The translations under genes and the position numbers were made by a program. DNA of 64,000 nt from Corynebacterium sp. CNJ-954. Lineage in GTDB: Bacteria; Actinomycetota; Actinomycetes; Mycobacteriales; Mycobacteriaceae. Positions 36,215 through 45,792 of the stretch are shown here, in pieces. The DNA is taken from contig NZ_MKKI01000022.1 in the NCBI RefSeq assembly GCF_001942345.1, positions 248,001 to 312,000 on the forward strand, written 5' to 3'. Numbering within the stretch: position 1 is the first letter of the stretch; every line of letters begins with the position of its first letter. The notes beneath the pieces are model-generated. The model was not told where the DNA came from and made no database searches. It saw nothing but the letters and a program-made list of their open reading frames with translations.

Positions 36215-36221
36215 AGATGCA

Positions 36222-38552
36222 ATGAGCGACTCCCACGACACCAGTCACGACACGATCCACGTCCGGGGAGCCCGGGCCAACAACCTGAAGAACATCGACG
36301 TCGACATCCCCAAGAGGAGACTCACCGTCGTCACCGGGGTCTCCGGGTCGGGGAAGTCCTCGCTCGTCTTCGGCACGGTCGCCGCCGAGTCCCGCAGACT
36401 GATCGACGAGACCTACAGTGCCTTCATCCAGGGGTTCATGCCCAGCCTGCCGCGTCCGGACGTCGACGTGCTGGAGAACCTGTCTCCGGCGATCATCATC
36501 GACCAGGAGCGCATGGGGGCGAACTCCCGCTCCACGGTCGGTACCGCGACCGACGCCTCGTCCCTGGTACGCATCCTGTTCAGCAGGCTGTCCGACCCGT
36601 ACGTGGGAGCGTCCGGTCATTTCTCCTTCAACCTCCCCGAGGGTTGGTGCCCCACCTGCGAGGGCACCGGAGTGGGGGCCACCATCGACCTGTCGGTGTT
36701 CCTCGACGAGTCGAAGTCGTTGAACGAGGGCGCGATCGATGCACCGGGGTTCGGTGTGGAGGACTGGTACTGGTCGTCCTACGCCAACTGCGGACGACTC
36801 GACCCGGACGTTCCGGTCCGGGACTACAGCCCGGAGCAGAGGGAGTTCTTCCTCTACGCACCGTCGCAGAAGATCAAGGTCCCCAAGGAGGACAACAGCG
36901 GGTTCTCGAACCTCAGCTACGACGGGCTGGTCACGCGCATCCGTCGACTGTGGATCGACCGTGACACCCCGCCGAAGCAGAAGCAGATCGTGAACTTCGT
37001 GGACCGGATCAGCACGACCGGTCCGTGTCCGGACTGTCACGGTATCCGGTTGAAGGAGGCGTCGCGGACGGCCACTGTCGCCGGGCGCACCATCGGTGAG
37101 TGGAATTCGACGCAGATCACCGAATTGCGCGGGCTGGTCCAGGGGCTCGCGACAGAGCCGTCCGTGGCACCGGTACGGTCCAACCTGCTCGGCATGCTCG
37201 ACAATCTCGTCGACGTCGGCCTGGGCTACCTCAGCCTCGACCGTCCGGCGGGGACGTTGTCCGGAGGAGAGGCGCAGCGGGTGAAGATGATCCGCCACCT
37301 CGGCTCCCCGTTGTCGGACGTGACCTACGTCTTCGACGAGCCGACGATCGGCCTGCACCCGCATGACATCGACCGGATGATCGACCTGCTGCAGCGGATC
37401 CGTGACAAGGGCAACACGGTCCTGGTTGTCGAGCACAAACCCGAGGTCATCGAGGCCGCGGACCATGTCGTCGATATCGGACCGGGTTCCGGCGAGGCCG
37501 GTGGGGAAGTCGTGTTCTCAGGCTCCTACGAGGGGCTCCGTGGCGCGGACACGGTCACCGCCCGCTCACTCGACCGCGGTGTGGCGCTCCGGGACACGGT
37601 GCGGACCCCTACCGGGGTGATGTCGTTGGAGCACGTCAGCGTGAACAACCTGCAGGACGTCTCTGTGGACGTTCCCCTCGGGGTACTCACCGTGGTCACC
37701 GGCGTCGCCGGGTCCGGGAAGTCGTCGCTGATCCACGGCGGCCTGACCGGGCGGGACGGGGTGACGGTGGTCGACCAGTCCGGTATCCGCGGGTCACGAC
37801 GGTCCACTCCGGCGACCTACACCGGTGTCCTCGACGACGTCCGCAAACTCTTCGCCCGGGCGAACAAGGCGGCCGGGGCCACGCCGGCGCAGTTCAGTCC
37901 GAACTCCGAGGGCGCGTGTCCGGTGTGCAACGGGCTCGGCGTCGTGTACACCGACCTGGCGATCATGGCGGGTGTGTCAACCCCCTGCGAGGAGTGCGGC
38001 GGGCGCCGGTTCCGGCCCGAGGTCCTGGAGTTCACCCTGGCAGGACGCACCATCAGCGATGTCCTGGATATGACGGTGAGACAGGCCCGTGACTTTTTCA
38101 CCGACGGTGTCCCGCCCAGCGCGGCGTCACGGACGGTGTCCGGGACCCTGGACCGGCTCATGCAGGTCGGCCTCGACTACCTGCGCCTCGGACAGCCACT
38201 GAACACCCTGTCCGGCGGAGAACGCCAACGCCTGAAGCTCGCGGCGAAGATCGGCGACGGTCTGGAGTCGTCGGGCGGTGCCTCCGTGATCGTGCTCGAC
38301 GAGCCGACCTCGGGACTGCACCTCGCCGACACCGGAACACTGGTGACGATGATGCAGTCCCTGGTGGACGACGGCTACAGCCTCGTGGTCATCGAACACA
38401 ATATGGCGGTCATGGCGGCAGCCGACCACATCATCGACGTCGGCCCCGGGGCCGGGCACGAGGGCGGCCGCGTGGTCTTCTCGGGGACACCGAGGTCACT
38501 TGTGGGGTCCGGGACGTTGACGGGAGAGCATCTGGCTCACGCCGTGGGGTGA
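36222..38552 (+). CDS. UvrA-like ABC ATPase (UvrA2 type)
   Basis: 776 residues with two ABC ATPase halves. Walker A is [10 protein letters not shown] and [10 protein letters not shown]. The signatures are T-L-S-G-G-E-A-Q-R and T-L-S-G-G-E-R-Q-R, and the Walker B regions [10 protein letters not shown] and [10 protein letters not shown]. Zinc-type CxxC pairs occur at C-P-T-C-E, C-P-D-C-H, C-P-V-C-N and C-E-E-C-G. It is about 170 residues shorter than UvrA of nucleotide excision repair, so it probably lacks the UvrB-binding insertion. Such UvrA2 proteins are linked to drug or damage tolerance. Its place between menC and menD is not explained by quinone synthesis. Confidence 0.9.
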   Translation: MSDSHDTSHDTIHVRGARANNLKNIDVDIPKRRLTVVTGVSGSGKSSLVFGTVAAESRRLIDETYSAFIQGFMPSLPRPDVDVLENLSPAIIIDQERMGANSRSTVGTATDASSLVRILFSRLSDPYVGASGHFSFNLPEGWCPTCEGTGVGATIDLSVFLDESKSLNEGAIDAPGFGVEDWYWSSYANCGRLDPDVPVRDYSPEQREFFLYAPSQKIKVPKEDNSGFSNLSYDGLVTRIRRLWIDRDTPPKQKQIVNFVDRISTTGPCPDCHGIRLKEASRTATVAGRTIGEWNSTQITELRGLVQGLATEPSVAPVRSNLLGMLDNLVDVGLGYLSLDRPAGTLSGGEAQRVKMIRHLGSPLSDVTYVFDEPTIGLHPHDIDRMIDLLQRIRDKGNTVLVVEHKPEVIEAADHVVDIGPGSGEAGGEVVFSGSYEGLRGADTVTARSLDRGVALRDTVRTPTGVMSLEHVSVNNLQDVSVDVPLGVLTVVTGVAGSGKSSLIHGGLTGRDGVTVVDQSGIRGSRRSTPATYTGVLDDVRKLFARANKAAGATPAQFSPNSEGACPVCNGLGVVYTDLAIMAGVSTPCEECGGRRFRPEVLEFTLAGRTISDVLDMTVRQARDFFTDGVPPSAASRTVSGTLDRLMQVGLDYLRLGQPLNTLSGGERQRLKLAAKIGDGLESSGGASVIVLDEPTSGLHLADTGTLVTMMQSLVDDGYSLVVIEHNMAVMAAADHIIDVGPGAGHEGGRVVFSGTPRSLVGSGTLTGEHLAHAVG

Positions 38553-38608
38553 ACCAGTCTGCACCGGGCTTTTCCCGAGCCGTTTTCAGCACCCCCGCGA
38601 CTGCCGGG

Positions 38609-38614
38609 TAGCGT
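38609..38614 (+). promoter_or_regulatory. -10 hexamer TAGCGT of a leaderless menD transcript
   Basis: TAGCGT is followed by 8 nt and GTG 38623. Confidence 0.4.
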
Positions 38615-38622
38615 CAGGGACT

Positions 38623-40467
38623 GTGACTGACCCGATCGACACCCCTGACTCCACGCACGCTGACCTGTGTCCGACACTGGCGCACCTCTCGCCCGCCACA
38701 CAGGTGGCGGCGATTGTCGTGGACGCTTTCATCGCCAACGGTGTACGGGAGGCTGTCGTCTGCCCGGGGTCGCGGTCGGCTCCCCTGGCTCTGGCGTTCG
38801 CCGAGGCAGATCGTCTGCGCCGACTGCGGCTGCACGTACGCACCGATGAGCGCTCCGGCTCCTTCCTGGCACTGGGACTGGCCAAGCGGTCAGGACGCGC
38901 CGTCCCGGTGGTGATGACCTCCGGTACGGCGGTGGCGAACTGCCTTCCGGCCATGGTTGAGGCCACGGCTGCAGGAGTACCGCTGATCGTGGTGTCGGCG
39001 AACCGTCCGTGGGAACTGCTGGGCTCCGGCGCGAATCAGACGATCGACCAGTTCGGTATCTTCGGCACGCACGCGGTGGAGGCCGTCGGTATTGATGCGG
39101 CGGTGGCGGGTGGACGCCCGGCCACCGGGCAGGACGTACGCGGGCAGGTGGCACATGCCGTGATGCGGGCCACGTCTCCGGTCGACGCCGGTGGTGTCCA
39201 GATCGACATTCCTTTCGACGAGCCGTTGGTGCCTTCCTCGACCACGGACGTGAGCCTGGCCGCGCGGGAGGTCGGCGGCGGCGAGGGGGAGCACCGCAGG
39301 ATGTCGGACGTGCTCCGGACACCGATGCTTCCCTCCGCGGTGGTGGACCTGTCGAGTCGTACGCTGGTCGTGGCCGGTGACGTCCGTGACCGGGTGTGGG
39401 CACGGCACGTCCTCGACGAACTCGCCGGAGTCCCGACTATCGCCGAGCCGGGGTGCCCTGCCCCCGATGCGCCGGTCCATCCCGCCGCCGCTGGGCTGTT
39501 TGCCGCTGAGATCGGTGCAGGTGTCGGGGACGGGGAATACCGGGCGCAGATGCGCCCGGAGCAGATCGTGCTCATCGGCCGCCCGACACTGCACCGCGGT
39601 ATCGCACGGTTGCTTGCGGACCCGGACATCCGGGTGTTCCCGGTGTCCGACCGCCCGACGGCCCCCGCGGTGGGACGCACGGACCTGGAGACGGCGGCAC
39701 CGTTGCGCGGTGTCACCGTGACAGGTGAGCATCCCCGGGGATGGTTGCGGACCTGTGCCGCGGCCGGCGAGGTTGCGGCGGAGGCGGTCAGGGAGGAGAT
39801 CGCCGGCGAGGAGTTCACAGGACTCCATGTCGCCGCCGCCGTCACCGACAGCCTGTCCGACGGAGATGCCGTGGTGCTCGGCGCCTCCTCCGCGGTACGT
39901 GACGCGTCCCTGACCGGCCTACCGTTCCCCGGCGTGCACGTGGTCGCCAGTCGTGGTGCCGCCGGCATCGACGGGACAGTCTCCACGGCGGTGGGGGTGG
40001 CTCTGGCGCATGCGTCCGCCGAACCGGACCTGATGCGGGCGCCGAGGACCGTCGCCCTGATGGGCGACCTGACATTCCTCCACGACATCAACGGACTGTC
40101 GATGGGGCCCGGCGAGCCACGTCCGGAGAACCTGGTGATCGTGGTCTCCAATGACGACGGTGGTGCGATCTTCGAGACGCTCGAGGTCGGCGCGCCGGGG
40201 CTGAGGACGTTCGACGACGGAGTGTCCGCGTTCGACCGCGTCGTCGGCACCCCGACGGGAGTGGAGCTCGGCGCACTGTGTGACGGCTACGGAGTCGCAC
40301 ACCAGCAGGTGGGGACGCTCCAGGAACTGAGCCTGGCCCTCGAGAACCATGCCGAGGGGCCCGGCGGGCTGCTGGTCGTCGAGGCCGCGGTCTCCCGCAG
40401 CCCGCGGGAGCGTATGCACCGGGCCCTGACGGCCAAGACCACGGTCTCGCCGACGGGGGAGGGATAG
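38623..40467 (+). CDS. menD: SEPHCHC synthase (menaquinone synthesis)
   Basis: 614 residues, thiamine-diphosphate enzyme that joins isochorismate and 2-oxoglutarate. The N-terminal domain has V-V-C-P-G-S-R-S-A-P-L-A, D-E-R-S-G-S-F-L-A-L-G (catalytic Glu) and T-S-G-T-A-V-A-N-C-L-P-A. The C-terminal domain has S-R-G-A-A-G-I-D-G-T-V-S-T-A, G-D-L-T-F-L-H-D-I-N-G-L and V-S-N-D-D-G-G-A-I-F. Starts GTG 38623. It is followed by a membrane protein gene after 3 bp. No menF or menH is in this window. Confidence 0.95.
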   Translation: MTDPIDTPDSTHADLCPTLAHLSPATQVAAIVVDAFIANGVREAVVCPGSRSAPLALAFAEADRLRRLRLHVRTDERSGSFLALGLAKRSGRAVPVVMTSGTAVANCLPAMVEATAAGVPLIVVSANRPWELLGSGANQTIDQFGIFGTHAVEAVGIDAAVAGGRPATGQDVRGQVAHAVMRATSPVDAGGVQIDIPFDEPLVPSSTTDVSLAAREVGGGEGEHRRMSDVLRTPMLPSAVVDLSSRTLVVAGDVRDRVWARHVLDELAGVPTIAEPGCPAPDAPVHPAAAGLFAAEIGAGVGDGEYRAQMRPEQIVLIGRPTLHRGIARLLADPDIRVFPVSDRPTAPAVGRTDLETAAPLRGVTVTGEHPRGWLRTCAAAGEVAAEAVREEIAGEEFTGLHVAAAVTDSLSDGDAVVLGASSAVRDASLTGLPFPGVHVVASRGAAGIDGTVSTAVGVALAHASAEPDLMRAPRTVALMGDLTFLHDINGLSMGPGEPRPENLVIVVSNDDGGAIFETLEVGAPGLRTFDDGVSAFDRVVGTPTGVELGALCDGYGVAHQQVGTLQELSLALENHAEGPGGLLVVEAAVSRSPRERMHRALTAKTTVSPTGEG

Positions 40468-40470
40468 GCC

Positions 40471-40950
40471 GTGTTGACCGTTCCGTCTTTCCTCGGATCC
40501 TTCCGCCCGACGCGGGCACTGGTCCACCGCCGTCTGGTTCAGGCGGTGCTGGCGTTGTTTCTTCTCGCCACCGCCGTATGCGGGATGATCGTCGTCAATG
40601 CAGCGGTCAACGACGCGAAGATTTCCGGCGACCGGGGCGTCGCCGTGGCCGACGTGCTCAGTGACGGTTCCACCACGCTGGTGCGCTTCCGTGACGACAC
40701 GGGGGCCTACCACCAGCCCGACCGCGGTCTGAAGTATCCGACGGGCCTGTCCCAGGGCGACCGGGTCTACGTCGACTACCAGCGCTCCGACACGGAGAAC
40801 GTGAAGGTGCAGGGACGGGGTTGGACGTTGTCGGTGATTCCGGCACTGTCAGTGTGGTTGGTTTCGGTGGCGGTGACGGGACTGTTGTTCGGGGCGGTGC
40901 AGCTCTGGTGGCGTCGGGGGAAAGCGGGGGAGGACCCGACGATCGACTAG
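40471..40950 (+). CDS. membrane protein, DUF3592-like
   Basis: 159 residues from GTG 40471. Two hydrophobic segments, [15 protein letters not shown] and [16 protein letters not shown], flank a roughly 80-residue beta-type external domain ([15 protein letters not shown]). This topology matches DUF3592. Mycobacteria carry a membrane protein at the same place after menD (Rv0556). Function unknown. Almost certainly cotranscribed with menD. Confidence 0.75.
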   Translation: MLTVPSFLGSFRPTRALVHRRLVQAVLALFLLATAVCGMIVVNAAVNDAKISGDRGVAVADVLSDGSTTLVRFRDDTGAYHQPDRGLKYPTGLSQGDRVYVDYQRSDTENVKVQGRGWTLSVIPALSVWLVSVAVTGLLFGAVQLWWRRGKAGEDPTID

Positions 40951-40953
40951 GCT
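40948..40953 (+). promoter_or_regulatory. -10 hexamer TAGGCT of a leaderless menG transcript
   Basis: TAGGCT starts at the stop codon of the preceding gene and is followed by 8 nt and GTG 40962. Confidence 0.5.
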
Positions 40954-40961
40954 TGGTCACC

Positions 40962-41684
40962 GTGTCACGAGCCAGCCTGGAGAAGAACCCGAACGACGTC
41001 GCCCGCATGTTCGACGCCGTCGGAGAGAACTACGACCTGACCAATACGGTGCTTTCCTTCGGGCAGGACCGTATCTGGCGTAAACGTACCCGTCGACGGC
41101 TTGAGCTCGCCCCGGGAGACAAGGTCCTCGACCTGGCTGCGGGGACCGCGGTCTCCACGGTGGAGCTTTCGGAGTCTGGTGCATGGTGTGTGGCCTGCGA
41201 CTTCTCCCCGGGGATGCTGGCGGCGGGGAAGGACAGGAATGTTCCGAAGGTGTGTGGGGACGGGATGAGTCTTCCCTTCCCGGACGACACCTTCGATGCG
41301 GTGACCATCAGCTTCGGGCTGCGGAACATCGTGGACCCTGCTGCCGGGCTGCGTGAGATGGCCCGTGTCACCAGGCCGGGGGGACGGCTCACCGTCTGCG
41401 AGTTCTCCACCCCGGTGGTTCCGGTGTTCCGTACGATCTACATGGAATACCTCATGCGTGCACTACCAGCGGTCGCGAAGGCGGTCTCCTCGAACGCGGA
41501 AGCCTATGTGTACCTGGCGGAGTCGATCCGCGACTGGCCGGACCAGGAGGCTCTGGCGTCGCTGATCAACCGCTCCGGGTGGGAAGGGTGCGGGTGGCAG
41601 AACCTCACCTTCGGAATCACGGCCCTGCACAGTGCCACGAAACCGGCCCCGAAACCGGCCACCGCACCCTCGACGACGGAGTAG
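40962..41684 (+). CDS. menG: demethylmenaquinone methyltransferase
   Basis: 240 residues, UbiE/MenG class I methyltransferase that adds the last methyl group to menaquinone using [21 protein letters not shown] is the family opening. V-L-D-L-A-A-G-T-A is the SAM motif, and F-G-L-R-N-I-V-D and A-R-V-T-R-P-G-G-R follow. Start at GTG 40962 with a leaderless-type promoter. The C-terminal Lys/Pro/Thr tail is not conserved in the family. Confidence 0.95.
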   Translation: MSRASLEKNPNDVARMFDAVGENYDLTNTVLSFGQDRIWRKRTRRRLELAPGDKVLDLAAGTAVSTVELSESGAWCVACDFSPGMLAAGKDRNVPKVCGDGMSLPFPDDTFDAVTISFGLRNIVDPAAGLREMARVTRPGGRLTVCEFSTPVVPVFRTIYMEYLMRALPAVAKAVSSNAEAYVYLAESIRDWPDQEALASLINRSGWEGCGWQNLTFGITALHSATKPAPKPATAPSTTE

Positions 41685-41718
41685 CCACACACAGCAGCCG
41701 GTCTGCTTGCGGCCCCGG

Positions 41719-43020
41719 TCAGCGCCCGAACAGCGGACGCGACTCTGCGTGCCAGAACCGGTCGTGGGCGCTACTGAGCTTTCCCGCGGTCAACCAGACC
41801 CGGGCGGTCAGGTCCCGGTCCTCCGGGGTCACGAGGTTGCCCATCAACCGTGCGGCAGATCCCATCAGCTGATCTGAAAGAGGACCACGCATTCCCAGCG
41901 GGCCGAGGGCGGCGAGGAGCCCCGGCATCGTCAGCAGCGTTGCGGCCCGTCGTGCCAGGGAGAACGCGTCTCCGTAACGTTCGCTCAGGTGCGCGGGCCA
42001 CATGTAGCGGAAACCGTCGGGGGAACGGTCGGCGTCGGGCAGGAGGTCGACCAGGTCCGCGGCGGACTCGAGTGCGTAGTCGATGCCCTCACCGTTCAAC
42101 GGGTTGACCAGTGCGGCGGTGTCCCCGACCGCCGCCCAGTTGATCCCGGCGACGCGGGTGACCGCCCCGCCCATCGGCAGCAGGGCGCTGGCGACGTGGG
42201 TCGGTTCGCCGAGGCTCCACTCGCCACGACACTGTTCGGCATAGGTCGCCAGTAACCGGCGGACATTGACCTTCGCCGGACGCCGGGACGTGGACAGCGC
42301 GCCACAGCCCAGGTTGACCGCGGAACCGTGCTCGCCGTCGGTGCCGAGCGGGAAAATCCAGCCGTAGCCCGGCTGCGCAGTGCCCTCGGTGTCCCGCAGC
42401 TCCAGGTGCGAGTGGATCCACGGCTCATCGCCGAACGGAGTGGGACAGTACGAGCGGGCAGCCACACCGTGGACGAGACCGCGCAACCAGCGGGTCCCCA
42501 GTGTCCGGGCGATTCCACTGCGCACCCCCTCAGCCAGGACCAGGTAACGGCAGCGCACCGTGGAACCGTCGGCGAAGTGCACGGCACGTACCCTACGCGC
42601 ACCGCCGACCAGGTCGGTCTCCACGTCGACGGCCTTCGTCCCGGTACGCAGCCGGGCGCCGGAGGAGACAGCCATATCCACGAGTGCGTTGTCGATGTCA
42701 GTTCGGGCGACCGCCGTACCCCGGGCAGGAAACTCGGCGTATTCGGGCCACGGGGCGGTGACTGAACCTCCGAACCCGTGCAGCTTCAGTCCGTGGATCT
42801 CCGGACGTCCGGCGGAGGTCGAGATGAGGTCGGACGCACCGAGACGTTCCAGTGCATGGACGGCCCGCGGAGTCAGTCCGTCACCGCAGGTCTTGTCCCG
42901 TGGGAAGTCCTGCATATCCACGAGGAGAACATCGCGGCCTGCGCCGGCGGCCCGGTGTGCCGCGGCCGATCCGGCCGGTCCGGCACCGACGACGAGAACT
43001 TCGCACTCTGTGTCATTCAT
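41719..43020 (-). CDS. FAD-dependent reductase, geranylgeranyl-reductase family (MenJ-like)
   Basis: 433 residues. V-L-V-V-G-A-G-P-A-G-S-A-A-A is the FAD Rossmann motif, D-K-T-C-G-D-G-L-T-P-R the family substrate-side motif, and A-A-V-G-D-T-A-A-L-V-N-P-L-N-G-E-G-I-D-Y the second FAD motif. In M. tuberculosis the homologue (Rv0561c, MenJ) reduces one double bond of the menaquinone side chain, and the same role is inferred here from the menG and polyprenyl synthase neighbours. It is transcribed opposite to both. ATG 43020. Confidence 0.9.
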   Translation of the reverse strand: MNDTECEVLVVGAGPAGSAAAHRAAGAGRDVLLVDMQDFPRDKTCGDGLTPRAVHALERLGASDLISTSAGRPEIHGLKLHGFGGSVTAPWPEYAEFPARGTAVARTDIDNALVDMAVSSGARLRTGTKAVDVETDLVGGARRVRAVHFADGSTVRCRYLVLAEGVRSGIARTLGTRWLRGLVHGVAARSYCPTPFGDEPWIHSHLELRDTEGTAQPGYGWIFPLGTDGEHGSAVNLGCGALSTSRRPAKVNVRRLLATYAEQCRGEWSLGEPTHVASALLPMGGAVTRVAGINWAAVGDTAALVNPLNGEGIDYALESAADLVDLLPDADRSPDGFRYMWPAHLSERYGDAFSLARRAATLLTMPGLLAALGPLGMRGPLSDQLMGSAARLMGNLVTPEDRDLTARVWLTAGKLSSAHDRFWHAESRPLFGR

Positions 43021-43191
43021 CGCGACTATTGTGGCACGGCGCCGTACCGGGAGGGGGATCAGCGCGACGGTACCCCGCCTCCACCGATCTTTGTTCCTGC
43101 TCGTCTGGGTCCGTGCCGAGGTGCTGGTCTACAGTAGCGGGGAGCAAGATTATCCAGAGAAGACGTTTGACGGACAGAGGCTACGTAATTC

Positions 43192-44211
43192 ATGGCAAGC
43201 ACTAACTCGGATGTGCGGGTGGGGCTCGATCTCGGTGACGAGTACCTGAACACCGCTGTCCCGGACGGCCTGGCCCGTGTGGAGGCCAGGCTCCGCGAGG
43301 TCCTGTCGTCCGGGGAGACCTTTCTCACCGACAAGATCAGCCATCTCGCGGTGTCCGGGGGGAAACGCTTCCGTCCGATGTTCGCCCTGCTGGCGGCGCA
43401 GTACGGGCAGGACGAGCAGGGGAGTGGGCGCGCTGAAGTTACCGACGCGGCCGTCGTCGTCGAGCTCACCCATCTGGCTACGCTCTACCACGATGACGTG
43501 ATGGATGAGGCGGAGCGTCGTCGGGGCGCCCCCAGCGCCAATGCGCGGTGGTCCAACTCCGTGGCCATTCTCGCCGGCGACTACATCTTCGCCGTCGCTT
43601 CCGGATTGATGGCGGATCTCGGGACCGAGACGGTCCGTCATTTCGCCGACACGTTCGGCGAACTGGTCACCGGGCAGATGCGTGAGACCATCGGCCCCCC
43701 CGACGGGGACGACGACATCGAGCACTACATGCAGGTCATCCAGGAGAAGACCGGGGTGCTCATCGCCTCCGCAGGCTACCTGGGCGCTCTCCACTCGGGG
43801 GCGGCCGAGGAGCACCGTGCCGCGTTGTTCCGGTTCGGCCGTCACCTGGGGCAGGTCTTCCAGATCGTCGACGACATCATCGACATCTGGTCCGATCCGG
43901 AGACGTCCGGTAAGACCCCCGGCACCGACCTGCGCGAAGGTGTCTTCACTCTCCCCGTGCTCTACGCCATGCGCGAAGAGACCGTAGGTGGTGCCCGTCT
44001 CCGGGAGTTGCTCACCGGTCCGGTGACTGACGATGAGCTCGTGGACGAGGCGCTGACGCTCATCCGTGCCTCGGACGGGCGGGAACGCGCACTGGCCGAC
44101 GTCGAGCGTTACCGGGGTCTGGGGGAGGCGGAACTGGCACTGCTCCCGGCGATTCCCGCGACGGGTGCTCTCCGTAACCTCATGGAGTACTCCTTGGACC
44201 GCCTGGGCTGA
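43192..44211 (+). CDS. long-chain polyprenyl diphosphate synthase (menaquinone side chain)
   Basis: 339 residues. First aspartate-rich motif H-D-D-V-M-D followed by R-R-G, preceded by G-G-K-R-F-R-P; second motif D-D-I-I-D. These are the signatures of trans-prenyl synthases. Context (menG, MenJ-like reductase) indicates it makes the nona- or octaprenyl diphosphate used by MenA. Chain length cannot be read with confidence from the residues before the first motif. ATG 43192. It is followed by the tRNA block. Confidence 0.92.
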   Translation: MASTNSDVRVGLDLGDEYLNTAVPDGLARVEARLREVLSSGETFLTDKISHLAVSGGKRFRPMFALLAAQYGQDEQGSGRAEVTDAAVVVELTHLATLYHDDVMDEAERRRGAPSANARWSNSVAILAGDYIFAVASGLMADLGTETVRHFADTFGELVTGQMRETIGPPDGDDDIEHYMQVIQEKTGVLIASAGYLGALHSGAAEEHRAALFRFGRHLGQVFQIVDDIIDIWSDPETSGKTPGTDLREGVFTLPVLYAMREETVGGARLRELLTGPVTDDELVDEALTLIRASDGRERALADVERYRGLGEAELALLPAIPATGALRNLMEYSLDRLG

Positions 44212-44286
44212 CTGTAGCTCTGACCAGGTGATTTGCGGATACCATGTCGCCTCGTAGTAGGGTATCCCTCGCACCGTGAGGTGCAC

Positions 44287-44368
44287 GCCAGGTTGCCCGA
44301 GCGGCCAAAGGGAGCGGACTGTAAATCCGCCGGCATTGCCTTCAAAGGTTCGAATCCTTTACCTGGCA
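44287..44368 (+). tRNA. tRNA-Tyr (GTA)
   Basis: Acceptor arms GCCAGGT and ACCTGGC pair. The anticodon stem GCGGA/TCCGC holds loop CTGTAAA with anticodon GTA at 44321-44323. The long variable arm is as expected for bacterial tRNA-Tyr. The T arm is AAAGGTTCGAATCCTTT. Confidence 0.96.
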
Positions 44369-44375
44369 CAGAATG

Positions 44376-44413
44376 AACCGCCCGAGGAGTGGAGACACTC
44401 CCCGGGCGGTTTT
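44376..44413 (+). terminator. Rho-independent terminator after tRNA-Tyr
   Basis: AACCGCCCG and GGAGTG pair with CACTCC and CGGGCGGTT around GAGA, and TTTT closes the stem. It starts 8 nt after the tRNA. Confidence 0.88.
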
Positions 44414-44484
44414 CTCGTGCTTGGTGCTCCTGTAGCGGTTTCTCCGTCTCGTCCGCGAGTCTCTCCCGCCCGCGCGAGACTGAG

Positions 44485-44529
44485 GGAGCAACCCCAGAGG
44501 TTGGTGCGACCAACCTCTGGGGTTGCTCC
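44485..44529 (+). repeat. perfect 21-bp-stem hairpin, second member of the GAGCAACCCC family
   Basis: 44485-44505 is the exact reverse complement of 44509-44529, with loop GCG. The outer arms (GGAGCAACCCC / GGGGTTGCTCC) match the hairpin at 29165-29207, while the inner arms differ. Both copies are followed by CGT. It lies in non-coding sequence between two tRNA genes. Confidence 0.85.
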
Positions 44530-44774
44530 GTGCCGGGGACGCTGTGGCGGTCGTCCGGGCGGTGCTGAGATGGGGGCCGTCGACGGTGATGAGTGGGGAG
44601 ACTGGGGGGCCATGCGCGGCTGAGGTTGCGGTGCCACAGGTTCACGGAGTGCGATTTATCGCCAGTGACCTGTGGATTTGTGCCAGGGCGGTGACTCTGG
44701 TTATTCTACTTCAGGCTTCAGGAGCTGGAGCGGGAACAACCAAGGTTGTCTACCGGTCCTGTTGTATGGAGTAC

Positions 44775-44847
44775 GCCCCCTTAGCTCAGTCGGCAGAGCG
44801 TTTCCATGGTAAGGAAAAGGTCGACAGTTCGATTCTGTCAGGGGGCT
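44775..44847 (+). tRNA. tRNA-Thr (GGT)
   Basis: Acceptor GCCCCCT pairs with AGGGGGC. Anticodon stem TTTCC/GGAAA holds loop ATGGTAA with anticodon GGT at 44818-44820. D arm TAGCTCAGTCGGCAGAGC and T arm ACAGTTCGATTCTGT are canonical. Confidence 0.96.
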
Positions 44848-44902
44848 CAAGTCATTTTGAGGCGATATCCGGCATGCCGGTCACAGCCGGTTGAATGGCC
44901 CT

Positions 44903-44979
44903 GGCGGTGTAGCTCAGATGGTTAGAGCGCACGACTCATAATCGTGAGGTCCCGGGTTCGATCCCCGGCATCGCTACCA
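44903..44979 (+). tRNA. tRNA-Met (CAT)
   Basis: GGCGGTGTAGCTCAGATGG opening, anticodon CAT at 44937-44939 in stem ACGA/TCGT, T arm CCGGGTTCGATCCCCGG, and encoded CCA end. Thr-Met-Trp order before secE is as in mycobacteria and supports the elongator form over initiator or tRNA-Ile2. Confidence 0.92.
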
Positions 44980-44992
44980 GAGTACGACGAGG

Positions 44993-45029
44993 AACACCCC
45001 GCACCCTGCACCTCAGGGCGCGGGGTGTT
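44993..45029 (+). terminator. hairpin terminator after tRNA-Met
   Basis: AACACCCCGC and CCCT pair with AGGG and GCGGGGTGTT (one bulged base per arm), 13 nt after the tRNA end. Confidence 0.75.
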
Positions 45030-45137
45030 CTGCTGTGTGGGGATAGTAGCGGGGTCGGTCGAGTGATAGGGGAGTGGTGCGGGGTACGGGTCCTGACCTC
45101 GGTATTCAACGTCCACGGCTGCGGTACCGTGGCCCAG

Positions 45138-45167
45138 TTGTTACGCGGGACGGGCGGCTGATAGACT
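45138..45167 (+). promoter_or_regulatory. promoter upstream of tRNA-Trp and secE
   Basis: TTGTTA (45138-45143), an 18-nt spacer, then TAGACT (45162-45167). Confidence 0.5.
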
Positions 45168-45224
45168 GCTGCGGCGCCGTTAACGCGGCACCGTCCGTGA
45201 GACATCGTGGTCTGCCCGTCGTGG

Positions 45225-45230
45225 TAGGCT
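45225..45230 (+). promoter_or_regulatory. -10 hexamer TAGGCT of tRNA-Trp
   Basis: TAGGCT lies 14 nt before the mature tRNA-Trp 5' end, suited to a short precursor leader. No clear -35 is seen. Confidence 0.45.
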
Positions 45231-45244
45231 GAGATCCATCGCGA

Positions 45245-45317
<73 letters not shown>

Positions 45318-45398
45318 CACATGCCCCGGGATGCCGGGCCGGCAATCACCGGCCCGACATCACCGGGGTTTTCCATATTCCGAGGAGCTGTAGATCAC

Positions 45399-45734
45399 GT
45401 GAGCGACGAGAAGAACAACGAAGTCGGGTCCACCGGCGGTCCGTTGCGTCCGTCCGGTAAGCGTCAGGTCAGCGGGGAAGGAAGCACCGCCGACCAGGAC
45501 AACCGTACGTCCGCCAAGGTCGCGGATGTCGACGGGGCCAAGTCGGGCGGCAGTCGTATCCTCGCGTTCCCGCGTTCCGTGGGATCAGAGGTGAAGAAGG
45601 TCATCTGGCCTACGGGCCGTGAGATGGTCACCTACTCCATTGTCACGCTGGTGTTCCTCATCGCGATCACCGCGATGTGCACGGTTGTCGACCTGCTCAC
45701 CGGTGAAGGTCTGGAGTTCATGTTCGGTCTCTGA
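45399..45734 (+). CDS. secE: preprotein translocase subunit SecE
   Basis: 111 residues. The N-terminal 60 are hydrophilic and poorly conserved, as in actinobacterial SecE. The conserved V-K-K-V-I-W-P-T-G-R-E-M then precedes one membrane helix (V-T-L-V-F-L-I-A-I-T-A-M). It clamps SecY in the translocon. Start GTG 45399, with AGGAG upstream, preferred over longer versions that would run into tRNA-Trp. Confidence 0.94.
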   Translation: MSDEKNNEVGSTGGPLRPSGKRQVSGEGSTADQDNRTSAKVADVDGAKSGGSRILAFPRSVGSEVKKVIWPTGREMVTYSIVTLVFLIAITAMCTVVDLLTGEGLEFMFGL

Positions 45735-45740
45735 CCGTGC

Positions 45741-45746
45741 TATGAT
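45741..45746 (+). promoter_or_regulatory. -10-like TATGAT just after secE
   Basis: TATGAT lies 7 bp after the secE stop and about 20 bp before the hairpin at 45768, so a message starting here would meet the terminator within about 40 nt. Confidence 0.4.
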
Positions 45747-45767
45747 CGACCTCAGTATCCACCGCCT

Positions 45768-45792
45768 CCGCCTCACGGCGAGGCGGATTTTT
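45768..45792 (+). terminator. Rho-independent terminator or attenuator between secE and nusG
   Basis: CCGCCTC (45768-45774), loop ACGGC, GAGGCGG (45780-45786), then A and TTTTT. It is a textbook terminator lying inside what is usually a secE-nusG operon, 94 bp before nusG. Confidence 0.8.

Larger units (their letters stand above)
44369..44774 (+). other. non-coding gap between tRNA-Tyr and tRNA-Thr
   Basis: About 400 bp holding the terminator at 44376, the 21-bp-stem hairpin at 44485 and a possible promoter (TTGTGC 44678-44683, 18 nt, TATTCT 44702-44707) for the tRNA-Thr to tRNA-Met part. No gene is supported. Confidence 0.7.
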
